A stretch of DNA of 42,388 nucleotides from Pseudomonadota bacterium (lineage in GTDB: Bacteria > Pseudomonadota > Alphaproteobacteria > Puniceispirillales > UBA1172): assembly GCA_027593125.1 (NCBI GenBank), contig JAQCJL010000005.1, forward strand, positions 1-42,388, given 5' to 3'. Made by a program: the position numbers and the translations under genes. Below, piece after piece: positions 33,272 through 41,826 of the stretch; position 1 is the stretch's first letter, and every line of letters begins with the position of its first letter. Below the pieces are notes generated by a model. It was not told the DNA's origin. It saw only the letters and a program-made list of their open reading frames with translations, and did no database searches.

Positions 33272-34075
33272 TTATTTTCCCTTAAAAACAGGTTCACGCT
33301 TTTCAACAAACGCCTTAATGCCTTCGGCGGCGTCTTCTGAAGTGAGCATAGAGCGATAGGTTGGCAGATCATCTTTACGCATACTGGAAAAGGCACGTTC
33401 CATGGGCTGACATTCAATATGGCGCAAAACTTCTTTGACGGATTGCATAGCCAGAGGTGCGGCCCAAGCTAGTTTTCCAGCCCAATCCATGGCCTCAGCC
33501 ATCAAGTCGGCATGAGGCACGACTTTATTAATTAGCCCATAATGCGCAGCTTCATCAGCTTTCATCCGCCGCCCCAGCAACAGCATTTCCATGGCAATGT
33601 TATAAGGGATGCGGCGTGGAAGGCGCTGTATTGCCCCAGCATCGGGAATAATCCCCAACGGCATTTCCGGCAGGGCAAACTCAACATGATCACTAGCAAT
33701 CAACAGATCACAGGCCAAGGCAATTTCAAAGCCGCCACCGATCACTAAGCCGTTGAGAGCGCCAATAACAGGTTTGTTTAACGACCAGTTTTCAGTGAGC
33801 CCAGCAAAACCGCCATCACCATAATCGCCATCATCCCACCATTCATCCAGTTTGGCATCACCACTGTTCAGCGATTTCAAATCCCATCCAGCAGAGAAAA
33901 TACGATCCCCTTCGGCGGTAATAATACCAACCCGCAAATCATGGTCATCCCGAAGCCGAGCAAAAGCATCACCAAGGGCTCGGCTCATCTCGTGGTCAAT
34001 AGCATTAACCTTTGGTTTATCTAGTATCACGACCAGAATATGGCCGTGGGTTTCGACTTTTACGCTATCAGACAT
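33272..34075 (-). CDS. caiD: CaiD-like enoyl-CoA hydratase (carnitinyl-CoA dehydratase type)
   Basis: The 267-residue crotonase-fold enzyme reads closely like E. coli CaiD from memory: DKPKVNAID, FSAGWDLKSL, GGFAGLTE, KPVIGALNGLVIGGGFE, FALPEMPLGIIPDAG, and an end of SEDAAEGIKAFVEKREPVFKG. The two crotonase glutamates are Glu117 (GGFE) and Glu137 (LPE). It would hydrate crotonobetainyl-CoA to L-carnitinyl-CoA. AAAGGA precedes the ATG. It follows gmaS by 14 bases and precedes the dehydrogenase by two. The CaiD-specific WDLK and AGLTE motifs support the naming over a generic enoyl-CoA hydratase. A CoA ligase and dehydrogenase for the same pathway lie in the operon at 31116-26976. Confidence 0.78.
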   Translation of the reverse strand: MSDSVKVETHGHILVVILDKPKVNAIDHEMSRALGDAFARLRDDHDLRVGIITAEGDRIFSAGWDLKSLNSGDAKLDEWWDDGDYGDGGFAGLTENWSLNKPVIGALNGLVIGGGFEIALACDLLIASDHVEFALPEMPLGIIPDAGAIQRLPRRIPYNIAMEMLLLGRRMKADEAAHYGLINKVVPHADLMAEAMDWAGKLAWAAPLAMQSVKEVLRHIECQPMERAFSSMRKDDLPTYRSMLTSEDAAEGIKAFVEKREPVFKGK

Positions 34076-34089
34076 GATTAGTTCCTTTA

Positions 34090-35397
34090 TTAGATATCAA
34101 GGGTATTGTCTTTTTCCCATTGGGTGAAATGTGAGGCATAGGCATTCCATTCCTGATATTTGAGTTTCAGGTAAGCATCAGAAAACTCTGTTCCCATTGC
34201 TGCCTTAAGCCCTTTATCGCGGTCAAGATTGCGCAACGCGTCCAACAGATTGAGAGGTAATTTAGGGGCGCCGCGAACCTTATAGCCTTCAGCGTACATA
34301 TCAATGTCATAGCGCTTGCCAGGATCAGCTTTATTTTCTAACCCATCAAGCCCTGCAGCAATAATCACGGCCTGAAGCAGATAGGGGTTAGCGGCCCCAT
34401 CCGGCAGACGCAATTCAAATCGTCCAGGCCCTGGCACACGCACCATATGCGTCCGGTTATTGCCTGTCCAGGTCACGGTGTTTGGTGCCCATGTAGCCCC
34501 TGATGTGGTGCGCGGGGCATTGATGCGCTTATAGCTGTTGACGGTGGGGTTGGTGATTGCGGCCATAGCGCTAGCATGCCGCATGATCCCGCCCAAGAAA
34601 TGCCGCCCGTCTTTGGATAGACCTAATTCCATATTGTTGTCGGCAAACATATTGGTTTTGCCTGTCTTATCCCAAACCGAAACATGAACATGACACCCAT
34701 TTCCGGTTAATCCAGAAATAGGCTTTGGCATGAAAGTGGCGCGAAAGCCGTGTTTTTCAGCAACAGATTTGGTCATGAACTTAAAAAAGGAATGTTTATC
34801 GGCGGTGCGCATCGCCTCATCAAATTCCCAATTCATTTCAAATTGGCCGTTAGCATCTTCATGGTCGTTTTGATAAGGGCCCCAGCCAAGCTCAAGCATA
34901 TAATCACAAATTTCGGCGATCACATCATATCGCCGCATCACCGCCTGTTGATCATAACAAGGCTTCTCTGCTGTATCAAAATCATCAGAAATCTGATTGC
35001 CATCAGGGGTCAGTAAGAAAAATTCTGCTTCAACACCCGATTTTATGGTCAACCCTTTGCTTTCCGCACGCGCAATCAAGGAAGCAAGGACATTGCGCGG
35101 GGCTTGCATGACGTTTTCGTCTTCCATAACGCAATTCGCGGCAACCCATGCGACTTCTTTTTTCCAAGGCAATTGAATGACTGAACTGGCATCAGGAACT
35201 GCTAGCATATCAGCATGAGCAGGGGTTAAATCCAACCATGATGCAAATCCAGCAAATCCAGCACCATCAGCCTGCATATCGGCGATCGCCTGTCGGGGGA
35301 CTAGCTTGGCGCGTTGATATCCAAATAGGTCTGTGTAAGATATCATAAAGTATTTGATATCGTTCTTTTTCCCGAATTCAGCCAAATCAATGGTCAT
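34090..35397 (-). CDS. gmaS: Gamma-glutamylmethylamide synthetase (glutamine synthetase family)
   Basis: GmaS joins methylamine to glutamate using ATP, the first step of the N-methylglutamate pathway. The 435 residues are a GlnT/GS III-type glutamine synthetase: GVEAEFFLLTP (metal and ATP Glu), NDHEDANGQFEMNW, GNGCHVHVSV, NRTHMVRVPGPGRFELRLPDGAANPYL (cited as motifs NRTHMVRVPG and RFELRLPDG). The naming rests on the adjacent mgsABC genes, the diagnostic set of methylamine users; sequence alone could be a glutamine synthetase. GGGGAGAA precedes the ATG. It lies 43 bases after mgsC and before the CaiD-like gene, all leftward. Confidence 0.85.
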   Translation of the reverse strand: MTIDLAEFGKKNDIKYFMISYTDLFGYQRAKLVPRQAIADMQADGAGFAGFASWLDLTPAHADMLAVPDASSVIQLPWKKEVAWVAANCVMEDENVMQAPRNVLASLIARAESKGLTIKSGVEAEFFLLTPDGNQISDDFDTAEKPCYDQQAVMRRYDVIAEICDYMLELGWGPYQNDHEDANGQFEMNWEFDEAMRTADKHSFFKFMTKSVAEKHGFRATFMPKPISGLTGNGCHVHVSVWDKTGKTNMFADNNMELGLSKDGRHFLGGIMRHASAMAAITNPTVNSYKRINAPRTTSGATWAPNTVTWTGNNRTHMVRVPGPGRFELRLPDGAANPYLLQAVIIAAGLDGLENKADPGKRYDIDMYAEGYKVRGAPKLPLNLLDALRNLDRDKGLKAAMGTEFSDAYLKLKYQEWNAYASHFTQWEKDNTLDI

Positions 35398-35440
35398 GAT
35401 GTTCTCCCCTTAATTGTTCTGGTGATGCAATGTTAGCGAT

Positions 35441-36775
35441 CTAGAAACCCTTTCCAGGTATCCAGTCTGTTCCTGCCAAAGGCACTCTAGCCATGGCGGC
35501 GGCCTCTATGGTCAGGGCGCAGAGATCTTCTGGTTCAAGATTATGGACATGGCTCTTGCCGCATGCTCTGGCGATAGTTTGTGCCTCAAGCGTCAAGACT
35601 TTGAGATAGTTAGCGAGTTGCCGGCCTGCGATAACAGGATCAAGCCTAGCGGCAAGTTTTGGGTCTTGGGTAGTAATTCCGGCTGGGTCCATCCCCTCAT
35701 GCCAATCATCATAGGCGCCAGCGGTTGTTCCCAATTTCTGATAGTCGTCTTCCCATCTAGGGTCATTGTCACCGATAGCAATCAATGCCGCAGTGCCAAT
35801 TGATACGGCGTCTGCCCCTAGGGCCAAAGCTTTTGCGACATCAGCCCCGTTGCGAATACCGCCAGAGACAATCAACTGTACTTTGCGGTGCATACCTAAA
35901 TCTTGTAGCGCTTGAACCGCTGGCCGGATACAGCCAAGGATAGGAATGCCAACATGTTCAATAAACACGTCTTGCGTAGCAGCCGTTCCGCCCTGCATTC
36001 CATCAAGAACAACAACATCAGCACCAGATTTCACCGCAAGGGCGGTATCAAAATAAGGTCGCGCACCACCGACTTTGACATAGATAGGTTTTTCCCAGCC
36101 TGTGATTTCACGAAGCTCAAGGATTTTGATTTCCAGATCATCAGGGCCTGTCCAGTCAGGATGGCGGCAAGCTGATCTCTGATCTATCCCAGCAGGAAGA
36201 TCACGCATTCCCGCCACGCGGTCGCTAATCTTTTGGCCTAGCAACATGCCTCCGCCGCCAGGTTTCGCGCCTTGACCAACCACAACCTCAATTGCATCAC
36301 ATCGCCGCAAATCATCAGGGTTCATCCCATAACGCGAAGGCAGATATTGATACACTAATAATTGGGAATGTCCGCGTTCTTCCTCGGTCATGCCCCCATC
36401 GCCAGTTGTTGTCGATGTTCCCGCGGCGGTTGCCCCGCGTCCTAACGCCTCTTTGGCTTGTCCGGACAGGGCGCCAAAACTCATCCCAGCGATAGTAATA
36501 GGAATATCTAGCTCAATAGGCTTTTTGGCAAATCGGGTACCAAGCGTAACATTGGTTGCACATTTTTCCCGATAGCCTTCTAAAGGATAGCGCGAAATAG
36601 ATGCCCCAAGAAACAACAAGTCATCAAAATGTGGCACGCTTCGCTTAGTGCCGCCGCCGCGAATGTCATAAATGCCGGTGGCCGCCGCACGGCGGATCTC
36701 TGCGTTAACAGCAGGGGTAAAAGTTGCCGATTGAACTGGTTCGGTACGGGGCGGTTTGGATGGTTTATCAGTCAT
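35441..36775 (-). CDS. mgsC: N-methylglutamate synthase subunit C (glutamate-synthase FMN domain)
   Basis: The 444-residue product resembles the FMN-binding central domain of glutamate synthase (GlxD/GltB-like). Motifs: GMSFGALSGQAKEALGRGA, TGDGGMTEEERGHS, KPGGGGMLLGQKIS, YVKVGGARPYF, VVVLDGMQGGTAAT and IVSGGIRNGADVAKALALGA. It would make N-methylglutamate from gamma-glutamylmethylamide and 2-oxoglutarate together with subunits A and B. The ATG at 36775 is preferred over a TTG at 36787, which overlaps the mgsB stop, since AGG stands ten bases before it and the family begins near MTDKPSK. Iron-sulfur cysteines may be present at CRHPD; not certain. Confidence 0.87.
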   Translation of the reverse strand: MTDKPSKPPRTEPVQSATFTPAVNAEIRRAAATGIYDIRGGGTKRSVPHFDDLLFLGASISRYPLEGYREKCATNVTLGTRFAKKPIELDIPITIAGMSFGALSGQAKEALGRGATAAGTSTTTGDGGMTEEERGHSQLLVYQYLPSRYGMNPDDLRRCDAIEVVVGQGAKPGGGGMLLGQKISDRVAGMRDLPAGIDQRSACRHPDWTGPDDLEIKILELREITGWEKPIYVKVGGARPYFDTALAVKSGADVVVLDGMQGGTAATQDVFIEHVGIPILGCIRPAVQALQDLGMHRKVQLIVSGGIRNGADVAKALALGADAVSIGTAALIAIGDNDPRWEDDYQKLGTTAGAYDDWHEGMDPAGITTQDPKLAARLDPVIAGRQLANYLKVLTLEAQTIARACGKSHVHNLEPEDLCALTIEAAAMARVPLAGTDWIPGKGF

Positions 36776-36783
36776 ATTTGGCC

Positions 36784-37467
36784 TCAATATGCAGAAGCGT
36801 TATCTACGTTAAAATGATAGAGCTGGCGAGCAGAGCCATAACGGCGAAATGAAGCTGGATCAGCATCTGTTCCAGCGCGTTCCAGCAATTCTGCCAGTTG
36901 CGCCAGATGTTCTGGACGCATTTCTTTTTCGATGCAATCCGCACCAAGGCTTTTGACAGAGCCGCGCACATAAAGTCGTGCTTCATAAAGCGAATCTCCC
37001 AACGCCTCACCAGCATCCCCTAGCACCACCAGATTTCCGCGCTGGGCCATAAAGGCTGACATATGTCCAATATTACCCTCAACCACAATATCAATGCCTT
37101 TCATGGAAATGCCGCACCGGGACGCAGCATTGCCGCGCACCACCAGCATACCGCCGCGGCCAGTTGCCCCAGCATATTGGCTAGCATCCCCTTCGACCAC
37201 AACTATGCCTGACATCATGTTTTCAGCAACCCCAGGCCCGACAGAACCTTTAACCGTGATGCTTGCCTGCTTATTCATGCCGCCGCAATAATATCCGGTT
37301 GATCCTGATACCGTAACGTTGATAGGGGCATCCAGACCCACAGCAATAGCGTGACTGCCACGCGGATTGATGATTTCCCAATCTTGCTGATTGGTGCCTT
37401 GAGCTTGGCTTTGCAAGGTTTCATTAAGATGGCGCAAGCCGTTTTCAGATAGATCAATGATTGACAT
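36784..37467 (-). CDS. mgsB: N-methylglutamate synthase subunit B (GXGXG repeat domain)
   Basis: The 227-residue protein corresponds to the C-terminal GXGXG (GltB beta-helix) domain of glutamate synthase, which is structural. Repeats are visible: ITVKGSVGPGVAENMMSG, VVVEGDASQYAGATGRGG, LVVRGNAASRCG, IVVEGNIGHMSAFMAQRG, LVVLGDAGEALGD. It is the middle gene of mgsA-mgsB-mgsC, three bases after mgsA and nine before mgsC. Length fits the family (about 230). CTGGAG precedes the ATG at 37467. Confidence 0.87.
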   Translation of the reverse strand: MSIIDLSENGLRHLNETLQSQAQGTNQQDWEIINPRGSHAIAVGLDAPINVTVSGSTGYYCGGMNKQASITVKGSVGPGVAENMMSGIVVVEGDASQYAGATGRGGMLVVRGNAASRCGISMKGIDIVVEGNIGHMSAFMAQRGNLVVLGDAGEALGDSLYEARLYVRGSVKSLGADCIEKEMRPEHLAQLAELLERAGTDADPASFRRYGSARQLYHFNVDNASAY

Positions 37468-37470
37468 GAT

Positions 37471-38367
37471 TTAATGACTCCAGAAATAAACCTGTGCCGG
37501 CTCTGGCTCCCAGACGCGAGCCTGTTCAATGTCCGGCAAGCCAACTAGTGCCCGATATTCTGATCCAAAAGCAACATAATCCTCATTTTCTGCCATGACT
37601 GCAGGCTTACAGGCAATGGGGTCTCTTAACACCCCAAACCCATCGCGTGTACCAACAACAAAAGTAAAGAACCCATCAAGGTCAGCAATTCCTGCGGTCA
37701 GCGCTTCACCTAAGCTATCCCCTTCATTCATGCGCGCGGTCAAATACGCGGCGGCAACCTCACTATCATTTTCAGTTTGGGTTGTTATGCCTTCACGGTT
37801 GAGCTGGCGGCGCAGGGTATTGTGGTTGGATAGTGAGCCGTTATGCACAAGGCACTGATCACTTCCTGTTGAAAACGGATGCGCGCCAAGGGTTGTCACC
37901 GCTGATTCGGTCGCCATTCGGGTATGGCCGATACCATGGCTTCCCGAAGCGGATGTTAAGTTAAACCGCTCAACCACTTTTTTGGGTAGCCCGACTTCTT
38001 TGTAAATTTCGATGCTTTGTCCATAGCTCATCAGGCGAATATTAGGATGAGAAGACATTAACATGGCACGAATGGTATCACCTTGGTTAGCATTGGTGTG
38101 AATCACCGCATGGGTGTCTCTGATGCTAAGCTTTGGGTTATCCCCTTTAAGGCTATGTAAGCTTTGTTCCAGCGCAGGGAAATCTTCATCTGGGCTAGCT
38201 GATTGCACAGTCAGCTTGATCATATCCGAAACCTCATCCCCATAAATAGCAATACCAGCGCTATCTGGGCCACGATCTGTCATGGTGATAAGCATCGCGC
38301 TTAGCAATTCACCTAACTGCGGTTTCAGGGCCTCATTTTTTAAAAACAAACCGACAATCCCACACAT
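37471..38367 (-). CDS. mgsA: N-methylglutamate synthase subunit A (class II glutamine amidotransferase)
   Basis: The 298-residue protein is an Ntn-type amidotransferase (GlxB-like). The start is placed at the ATG 38367, not the ATG 38373, because the product must begin MCGIVG: Cys2 becomes the N-terminal nucleophile after Met removal, and AAGGAAG is then about nine bases away. Further motifs: DRGPDSAGIAIYG, GSHGIGHTRMATES, HNGSLSNHNTLRRQL and NDSEVAAAYL. It would release methylamine from gamma-glutamylmethylamide for transfer to the synthase subunits. It opens the leftward operon mgsABC-gmaS-caiD-dehydrogenase. The upstream 150 bases show no convincing promoter. Confidence 0.87.
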   Translation of the reverse strand: MCGIVGLFLKNEALKPQLGELLSAMLITMTDRGPDSAGIAIYGDEVSDMIKLTVQSASPDEDFPALEQSLHSLKGDNPKLSIRDTHAVIHTNANQGDTIRAMLMSSHPNIRLMSYGQSIEIYKEVGLPKKVVERFNLTSASGSHGIGHTRMATESAVTTLGAHPFSTGSDQCLVHNGSLSNHNTLRRQLNREGITTQTENDSEVAAAYLTARMNEGDSLGEALTAGIADLDGFFTFVVGTRDGFGVLRDPIACKPAVMAENEDYVAFGSEYRALVGLPDIEQARVWEPEPAQVYFWSH

Positions 38368-38520
38368 GGACATGCTTCCTTTGTAGTTTTGCCATCACGC
38401 TGAAAGGCTGATAACCCTTTCCCTTATGGTGTTGGCCTTGGATACAGTGTTTAATCAGATGCGTGAACTGTATATCAATTTTTCGACAAAAGTTACGCTT
38501 TTCCGTGACCCTGATTAGGC

Positions 38521-40131
38521 TTACTTTAGCCAGTCATCGCCTTCTCTGATGATGATCAGGGTGGGGCGGTCCGCTTGGAATGCGGCAGAAAAACTGGCCG
38601 TAAACGCATCGGCATCCTGTGGCCGAACCGCATGACAATGACAAGCCTTTGCTAACAGTTCAAAATCTGGATTAATGCCTTCAACCCCAACACGGGTGAT
38701 GGCGCGAATATCCATGTCATCCTGGATTTGTTTAAGGCCACCATTTTCCCAAATCACCACAGGCATAGGAAGATGGTTTTCCGCGGCGGTCATCAATTCA
38801 GGCATGGTAAACATAAAGCCGCCATCACCTACCACCACGACGACTGGGGTATCTGGTTTTGCCATTTTTGCACCAATGGCATTAGGTAAGGCGTTACCGA
38901 GAGAACAGTATCCAGCAGGGAAAAACCATGTCTGGGGTTGCCGCATCGGCATAGTAAAGGATCCGGTGTAAGCGATTTGGCAAGAATCGCAGCTGAAAAT
39001 TGTATTATCCGAGGCATGGTCACGCATGAGTTGCAACACCTTATTATGCTGTCTCTCAGACGAGTTTAGCGTCTTATCAATAGCGGTTCGAACATCACGT
39101 ATTTTGGCCATATGAGTTTGGCTCAGGGTTTCTTCATGGCCTTTTAAGGCCTCTTTCAGCATCGCCATTGCTGGGGCGGCATCAGACACAATACCGATCT
39201 TTGCTGGGAAAACATCACTAATTTTCTTGGGGTCAATATCTACCCTAATCAGATCCCCATTGAGTTTAAGAGGCCCAGCAAAACTATCGGTTTCAGATAA
39301 CTCCGTTCCAATGGCCAAGATAACATCAGCAGCACTAATCACCGCATGGCCTTCAGCTTTGATCATGGCGGCAGATAATGACAAAGGGTGATCATCGGGA
39401 ACGATACCCTTACCAGCGGTAGAACTGACAGCAATTGCGCCAAGCGTCTCGGTGATTTCGCGAATGTCGCTTGCTGCGCCAACAGCGCCGCCGCCAACCA
39501 TGATTAATGGGGCTTTAGCCGTTTTCAAAAGTGCTGCCGCCGCTGTAATCGCTTGTTGTGGACAAGTTGATCGACCGGGCAATGAAACGGGTTCCCATAT
39601 CTCGTCAACCGGCATCGCTTGAACATCAATAGGAATAGAGATATGGCAAGGCCGAGGGCGCGAACTGGAAAAAATGGAAAAGGCACGTGCCATCATATCC
39701 GGAATATCTGAAGGCCGCATAGCGGTTGCCGAAAACGCGGTAATGGGTTCAGTGACTTTTTTCTGTTCAGTAATCTCATGCAAAACCCCCCAGCCTTTGC
39801 CAAGCGTTTCTGATGGCGGCTCAGCGGATATCAGTAACATCGGCAGGCTATCAGCATAACATTGTGCCAAGGCTGTGGTGGAATTGGTTACCCCAGGGCC
39901 AGAAATCACCAAAGCAACGCCGACCTCACCTGTTGCACGTGCCCAGCCTTCGGCCATAAAGCCTGCTCCAGCTTCGTTTCGTGCTTGGACGTGTTGGACC
40001 GCGCCTGCATTATCGCCGCCTGTTAGGCCGCGACACATATCTAGCGTATGGACACCGGGAATGCCAAAAACATGGCTGATGCCATAACGCGCCAAAAGCC
40101 GGATGGTGGCCTCCCCACAGGTCATTGTCAT
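38521..40131 (-). CDS. TPP-dependent decarboxylase family (AruI/acetolactate-synthase-like)
   Basis: The 536-residue enzyme uses thiamine diphosphate. Glu53 (QARNEAGAGFMAEGWARATG) activates TPP, and GDGG (435-438) with Asn463 (WENGG) forms the TPP/Mg site. The N-terminal MTCGEATIRLLARYGISHVFGIPGVHT is typical of 5-guanidino-2-oxopentanoate decarboxylases (AruI) and related enzymes. No acetolactate synthase small subunit is adjacent, and the FAD-related parts are not clear. The substrate is probably a 2-oxo acid. GAGGAGAAGC precedes the ATG at 40131. It is monocistronic between mgsA and the EamA gene; a link to methylamine metabolism is unclear. Confidence 0.82.
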   Translation of the reverse strand: MTMTCGEATIRLLARYGISHVFGIPGVHTLDMCRGLTGGDNAGAVQHVQARNEAGAGFMAEGWARATGEVGVALVISGPGVTNSTTALAQCYADSLPMLLISAEPPSETLGKGWGVLHEITEQKKVTEPITAFSATAMRPSDIPDMMARAFSIFSSSRPRPCHISIPIDVQAMPVDEIWEPVSLPGRSTCPQQAITAAAALLKTAKAPLIMVGGGAVGAASDIREITETLGAIAVSSTAGKGIVPDDHPLSLSAAMIKAEGHAVISAADVILAIGTELSETDSFAGPLKLNGDLIRVDIDPKKISDVFPAKIGIVSDAAPAMAMLKEALKGHEETLSQTHMAKIRDVRTAIDKTLNSSERQHNKVLQLMRDHASDNTIFSCDSCQIAYTGSFTMPMRQPQTWFFPAGYCSLGNALPNAIGAKMAKPDTPVVVVVGDGGFMFTMPELMTAAENHLPMPVVIWENGGLKQIQDDMDIRAITRVGVEGINPDFELLAKACHCHAVRPQDADAFTASFSAAFQADRPTLIIIREGDDWLK

Positions 40132-40177
40132 GAGCTTCTCCTCATTTTTTTTATAGAGATTGATTTCATTAGTGGCC

Positions 40178-40205
40178 TAAATAAGGTTTTATTTTACGCT
40201 TTCAA
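40178..40205 (-). promoter_or_regulatory. Candidate promoter for the TPP enzyme
   Basis: On the minus strand TTGAAA (40205-40200) and TATTTA (40183-40178) are 16 bases apart, with about 45 bases to the ATG. The AT-rich hairpin AAATAA/TTATTT (40179-40194) overlaps it. The match is moderate and unsupported by other data. Confidence 0.35.
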
Positions 40206-40222
40206 AATGGCCTTGACCAGAC

Positions 40223-41194
40223 CTAGTGATATTTTTCGCTTGCCCCCTTGGATAATAGTTCATCGGGATCGGCATCAGGGGTTTGGCCAGATGTCGCAAG
40301 CCAGATAGCACCAATAATCACCAAAACGGACAACCATACCCACCAGGGATGAGTCTCACCAAAGAATACCATGCCAAAAAACACCCCAGCGATGAGAGAG
40401 ACAAAGCCAGCCAAACTCACAAAAATGGGCCCACCTTTTTCAAGCAAAAAGAAATATAGATAGATCGACGCTGCGCTAAGCACGATATATCCTATCATGA
40501 TCCGGTAAAGTCCTGTTTCCACAACAGGGGCGATTTCCATTCCATAAAACAGAAACACCATAGGGACAATGGTCAGGCAACCAATTGCCATTTCCCCAGT
40601 GGCAAGTTGCCAACCATCTTCTCCTTCAGGCCAGAACTTGGCAATAAAATTATGGTAAAAGCCATAGCAAAGCGGTACGGCTATCGCCAAGGCCAGCCCC
40701 ACGCTAGCCATGTCAGGAATAGGAATAGAGAGTTTTTCGCCAAACAAAATAGGAAGCATGGCGAGACTAGCCAAAAGGACCCCTATGATTTTGCGGCGAT
40801 TGAGATGATCAGTTCGCATGGCAAAGGCGATGATCACCGTCACAACAGGGGTTAGTGAGACCACAATCGTCAATAGTCCAGCCCCTATGATGGGGGCGGA
40901 ATAAAGCTCTAGTATCGCTGGGATCATATAGCCCAGAATGCCAGCCATAAGATAAAAAACCATGCTGGCAGGGCGAAATAAGCGAGGGTATCTGCCTCTG
41001 ATAATACAGATCAGACCAAACAAAGGGACCTCTGCGATCAGCGTATAGGCTAGAATAGAAAGAGGCTTAACTTCAGTTTCACCAGCAAATCGGGATAGAG
41101 AGAAAAACAATCCCCATGTCATGCCCAGAAAGACCAGACCAAGAATAGCAGAGCCCGTGATTGGCGGACGCTTTATGATGGTTGATGCCGTCAT
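40223..41194 (-). CDS. EamA/DMT family transporter
   Basis: The 323-residue membrane protein has about ten spans, in two EamA halves (about 12-150 and 165-305). Typical elements are LGLVFLGMTWGLFFSLSRFA at the start, AAPIIGAGLLTIVVSLTP-like ends of the first half, and LEKGGPIFVSLAGFVSLIAG in the second. Such proteins export or import amino acids or other metabolites; substrate is unknown. The start overlaps the stop of the MobA-like gene (ATGA). The combination with XdhC suggests a molybdoenzyme-related metabolic route. Confidence 0.88.
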   Translation of the reverse strand: MTASTIIKRPPITGSAILGLVFLGMTWGLFFSLSRFAGETEVKPLSILAYTLIAEVPLFGLICIIRGRYPRLFRPASMVFYLMAGILGYMIPAILELYSAPIIGAGLLTIVVSLTPVVTVIIAFAMRTDHLNRRKIIGVLLASLAMLPILFGEKLSIPIPDMASVGLALAIAVPLCYGFYHNFIAKFWPEGEDGWQLATGEMAIGCLTIVPMVFLFYGMEIAPVVETGLYRIMIGYIVLSAASIYLYFFLLEKGGPIFVSLAGFVSLIAGVFFGMVFFGETHPWWVWLSVLVIIGAIWLATSGQTPDADPDELLSKGASEKYH

Positions 41195-41826
41195 AGCTGC
41201 GTTGCCTGATGCGTCATCATCATGTCCTCAATTTCTGCTAATGCATTAGGAGTGTCAGCATCAATTAACACGGCAGGATGTTCAATGGCTAGGACATTAA
41301 TGGCCTCGGCGTTGTCTTTGATTAAGGTTTTGCCGCCTTGATCACCATGAAGATCAGAAAGAGCAGAGAAAAAATCACTGCCCCATATCACAGGGTTGCC
41401 TTGCCTGCCTCCGGCTATCGGAATGGTGATGGTTTTGTCAGGTAGGTTTGTCTTAAGATGACTGGCAAGCAACTGATCTAGGATGGTGGCGGTAATCAAT
41501 GGCATATCACCCAAAACGATCATCATATCCGTAATATGGTCTTGGCGCGCCTTGAGGGCGCAAGCAATGGATGCCCCCATGCCTTGATCATAATTGGTGT
41601 TATGGATTTGACGAAATGCGGTGCCATCACAAAGGTTGGCGATGTTCTCAGCCTCATGACCAAGAATGATCGTCAAACTATGGAACTGGCTTTTTGCCAT
41701 CGCCTCAATCACATGACGGATCATGGGTTTGCCAATAAGTGGGGTCAGTAATTTGTTGATGCCGCCACTGCGTGTGGATTTGCCTGCGGCAAGCAAAACG
41801 CCCTCAATATGACGACGGGTGGTCAT
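41191..41826 (-). CDS. MobA-like nucleotidyltransferase (molybdenum cofactor cytidylyl/guanylyltransferase)
   Basis: The 211-residue protein has the NTP-transferase start VLLAAGKSTRSGG plus Lys in NKLLTPLIGKP, and the metal-binding Asp in VLGDMPLI. DQGMGASIACAL is typical for MocA-type enzymes that attach CMP to molybdopterin for xanthine-dehydrogenase-family enzymes. Adjacent XdhC supports MocA over MobA. ATGA overlap on both sides makes the three genes a coupled operon. The nucleotide (CTP or GTP) cannot be told from sequence. Confidence 0.85.
   Translation of the reverse strand: MTTRRHIEGVLLAAGKSTRSGGINKLLTPLIGKPMIRHVIEAMAKSQFHSLTIILGHEAENIANLCDGTAFRQIHNTNYDQGMGASIACALKARQDHITDMMIVLGDMPLITATILDQLLASHLKTNLPDKTITIPIAGGRQGNPVIWGSDFFSALSDLHGDQGGKTLIKDNAEAINVLAIEHPAVLIDADTPNALAEIEDMMMTHQATQL

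Noticed and set aside
36776-36787. TTG start for mgsC overlapping the mgsB stop
   Set aside because: The ATG at 36775 has a better SD distance and matches the family N-terminus.
34090-38367. Ordinary glutamine synthetase and glutamate synthase for ammonia assimilation
   Set aside because: The glutamate synthase is split into three short genes, lacks the small NADPH subunit GltD and is linked to a GlnT-type synthetase, which is the mgs-gmaS layout. It remains the fallback.
38368-38373. Upstream ATG as the mgsA start
   Set aside because: It would place two residues before MCGIVG and block exposure of the N-terminal catalytic Cys.
38521-40131. Biosynthetic acetolactate synthase
   Set aside because: No regulatory subunit or branched-chain amino acid genes are adjacent, and the N-terminus is closer to AruI-type decarboxylases.
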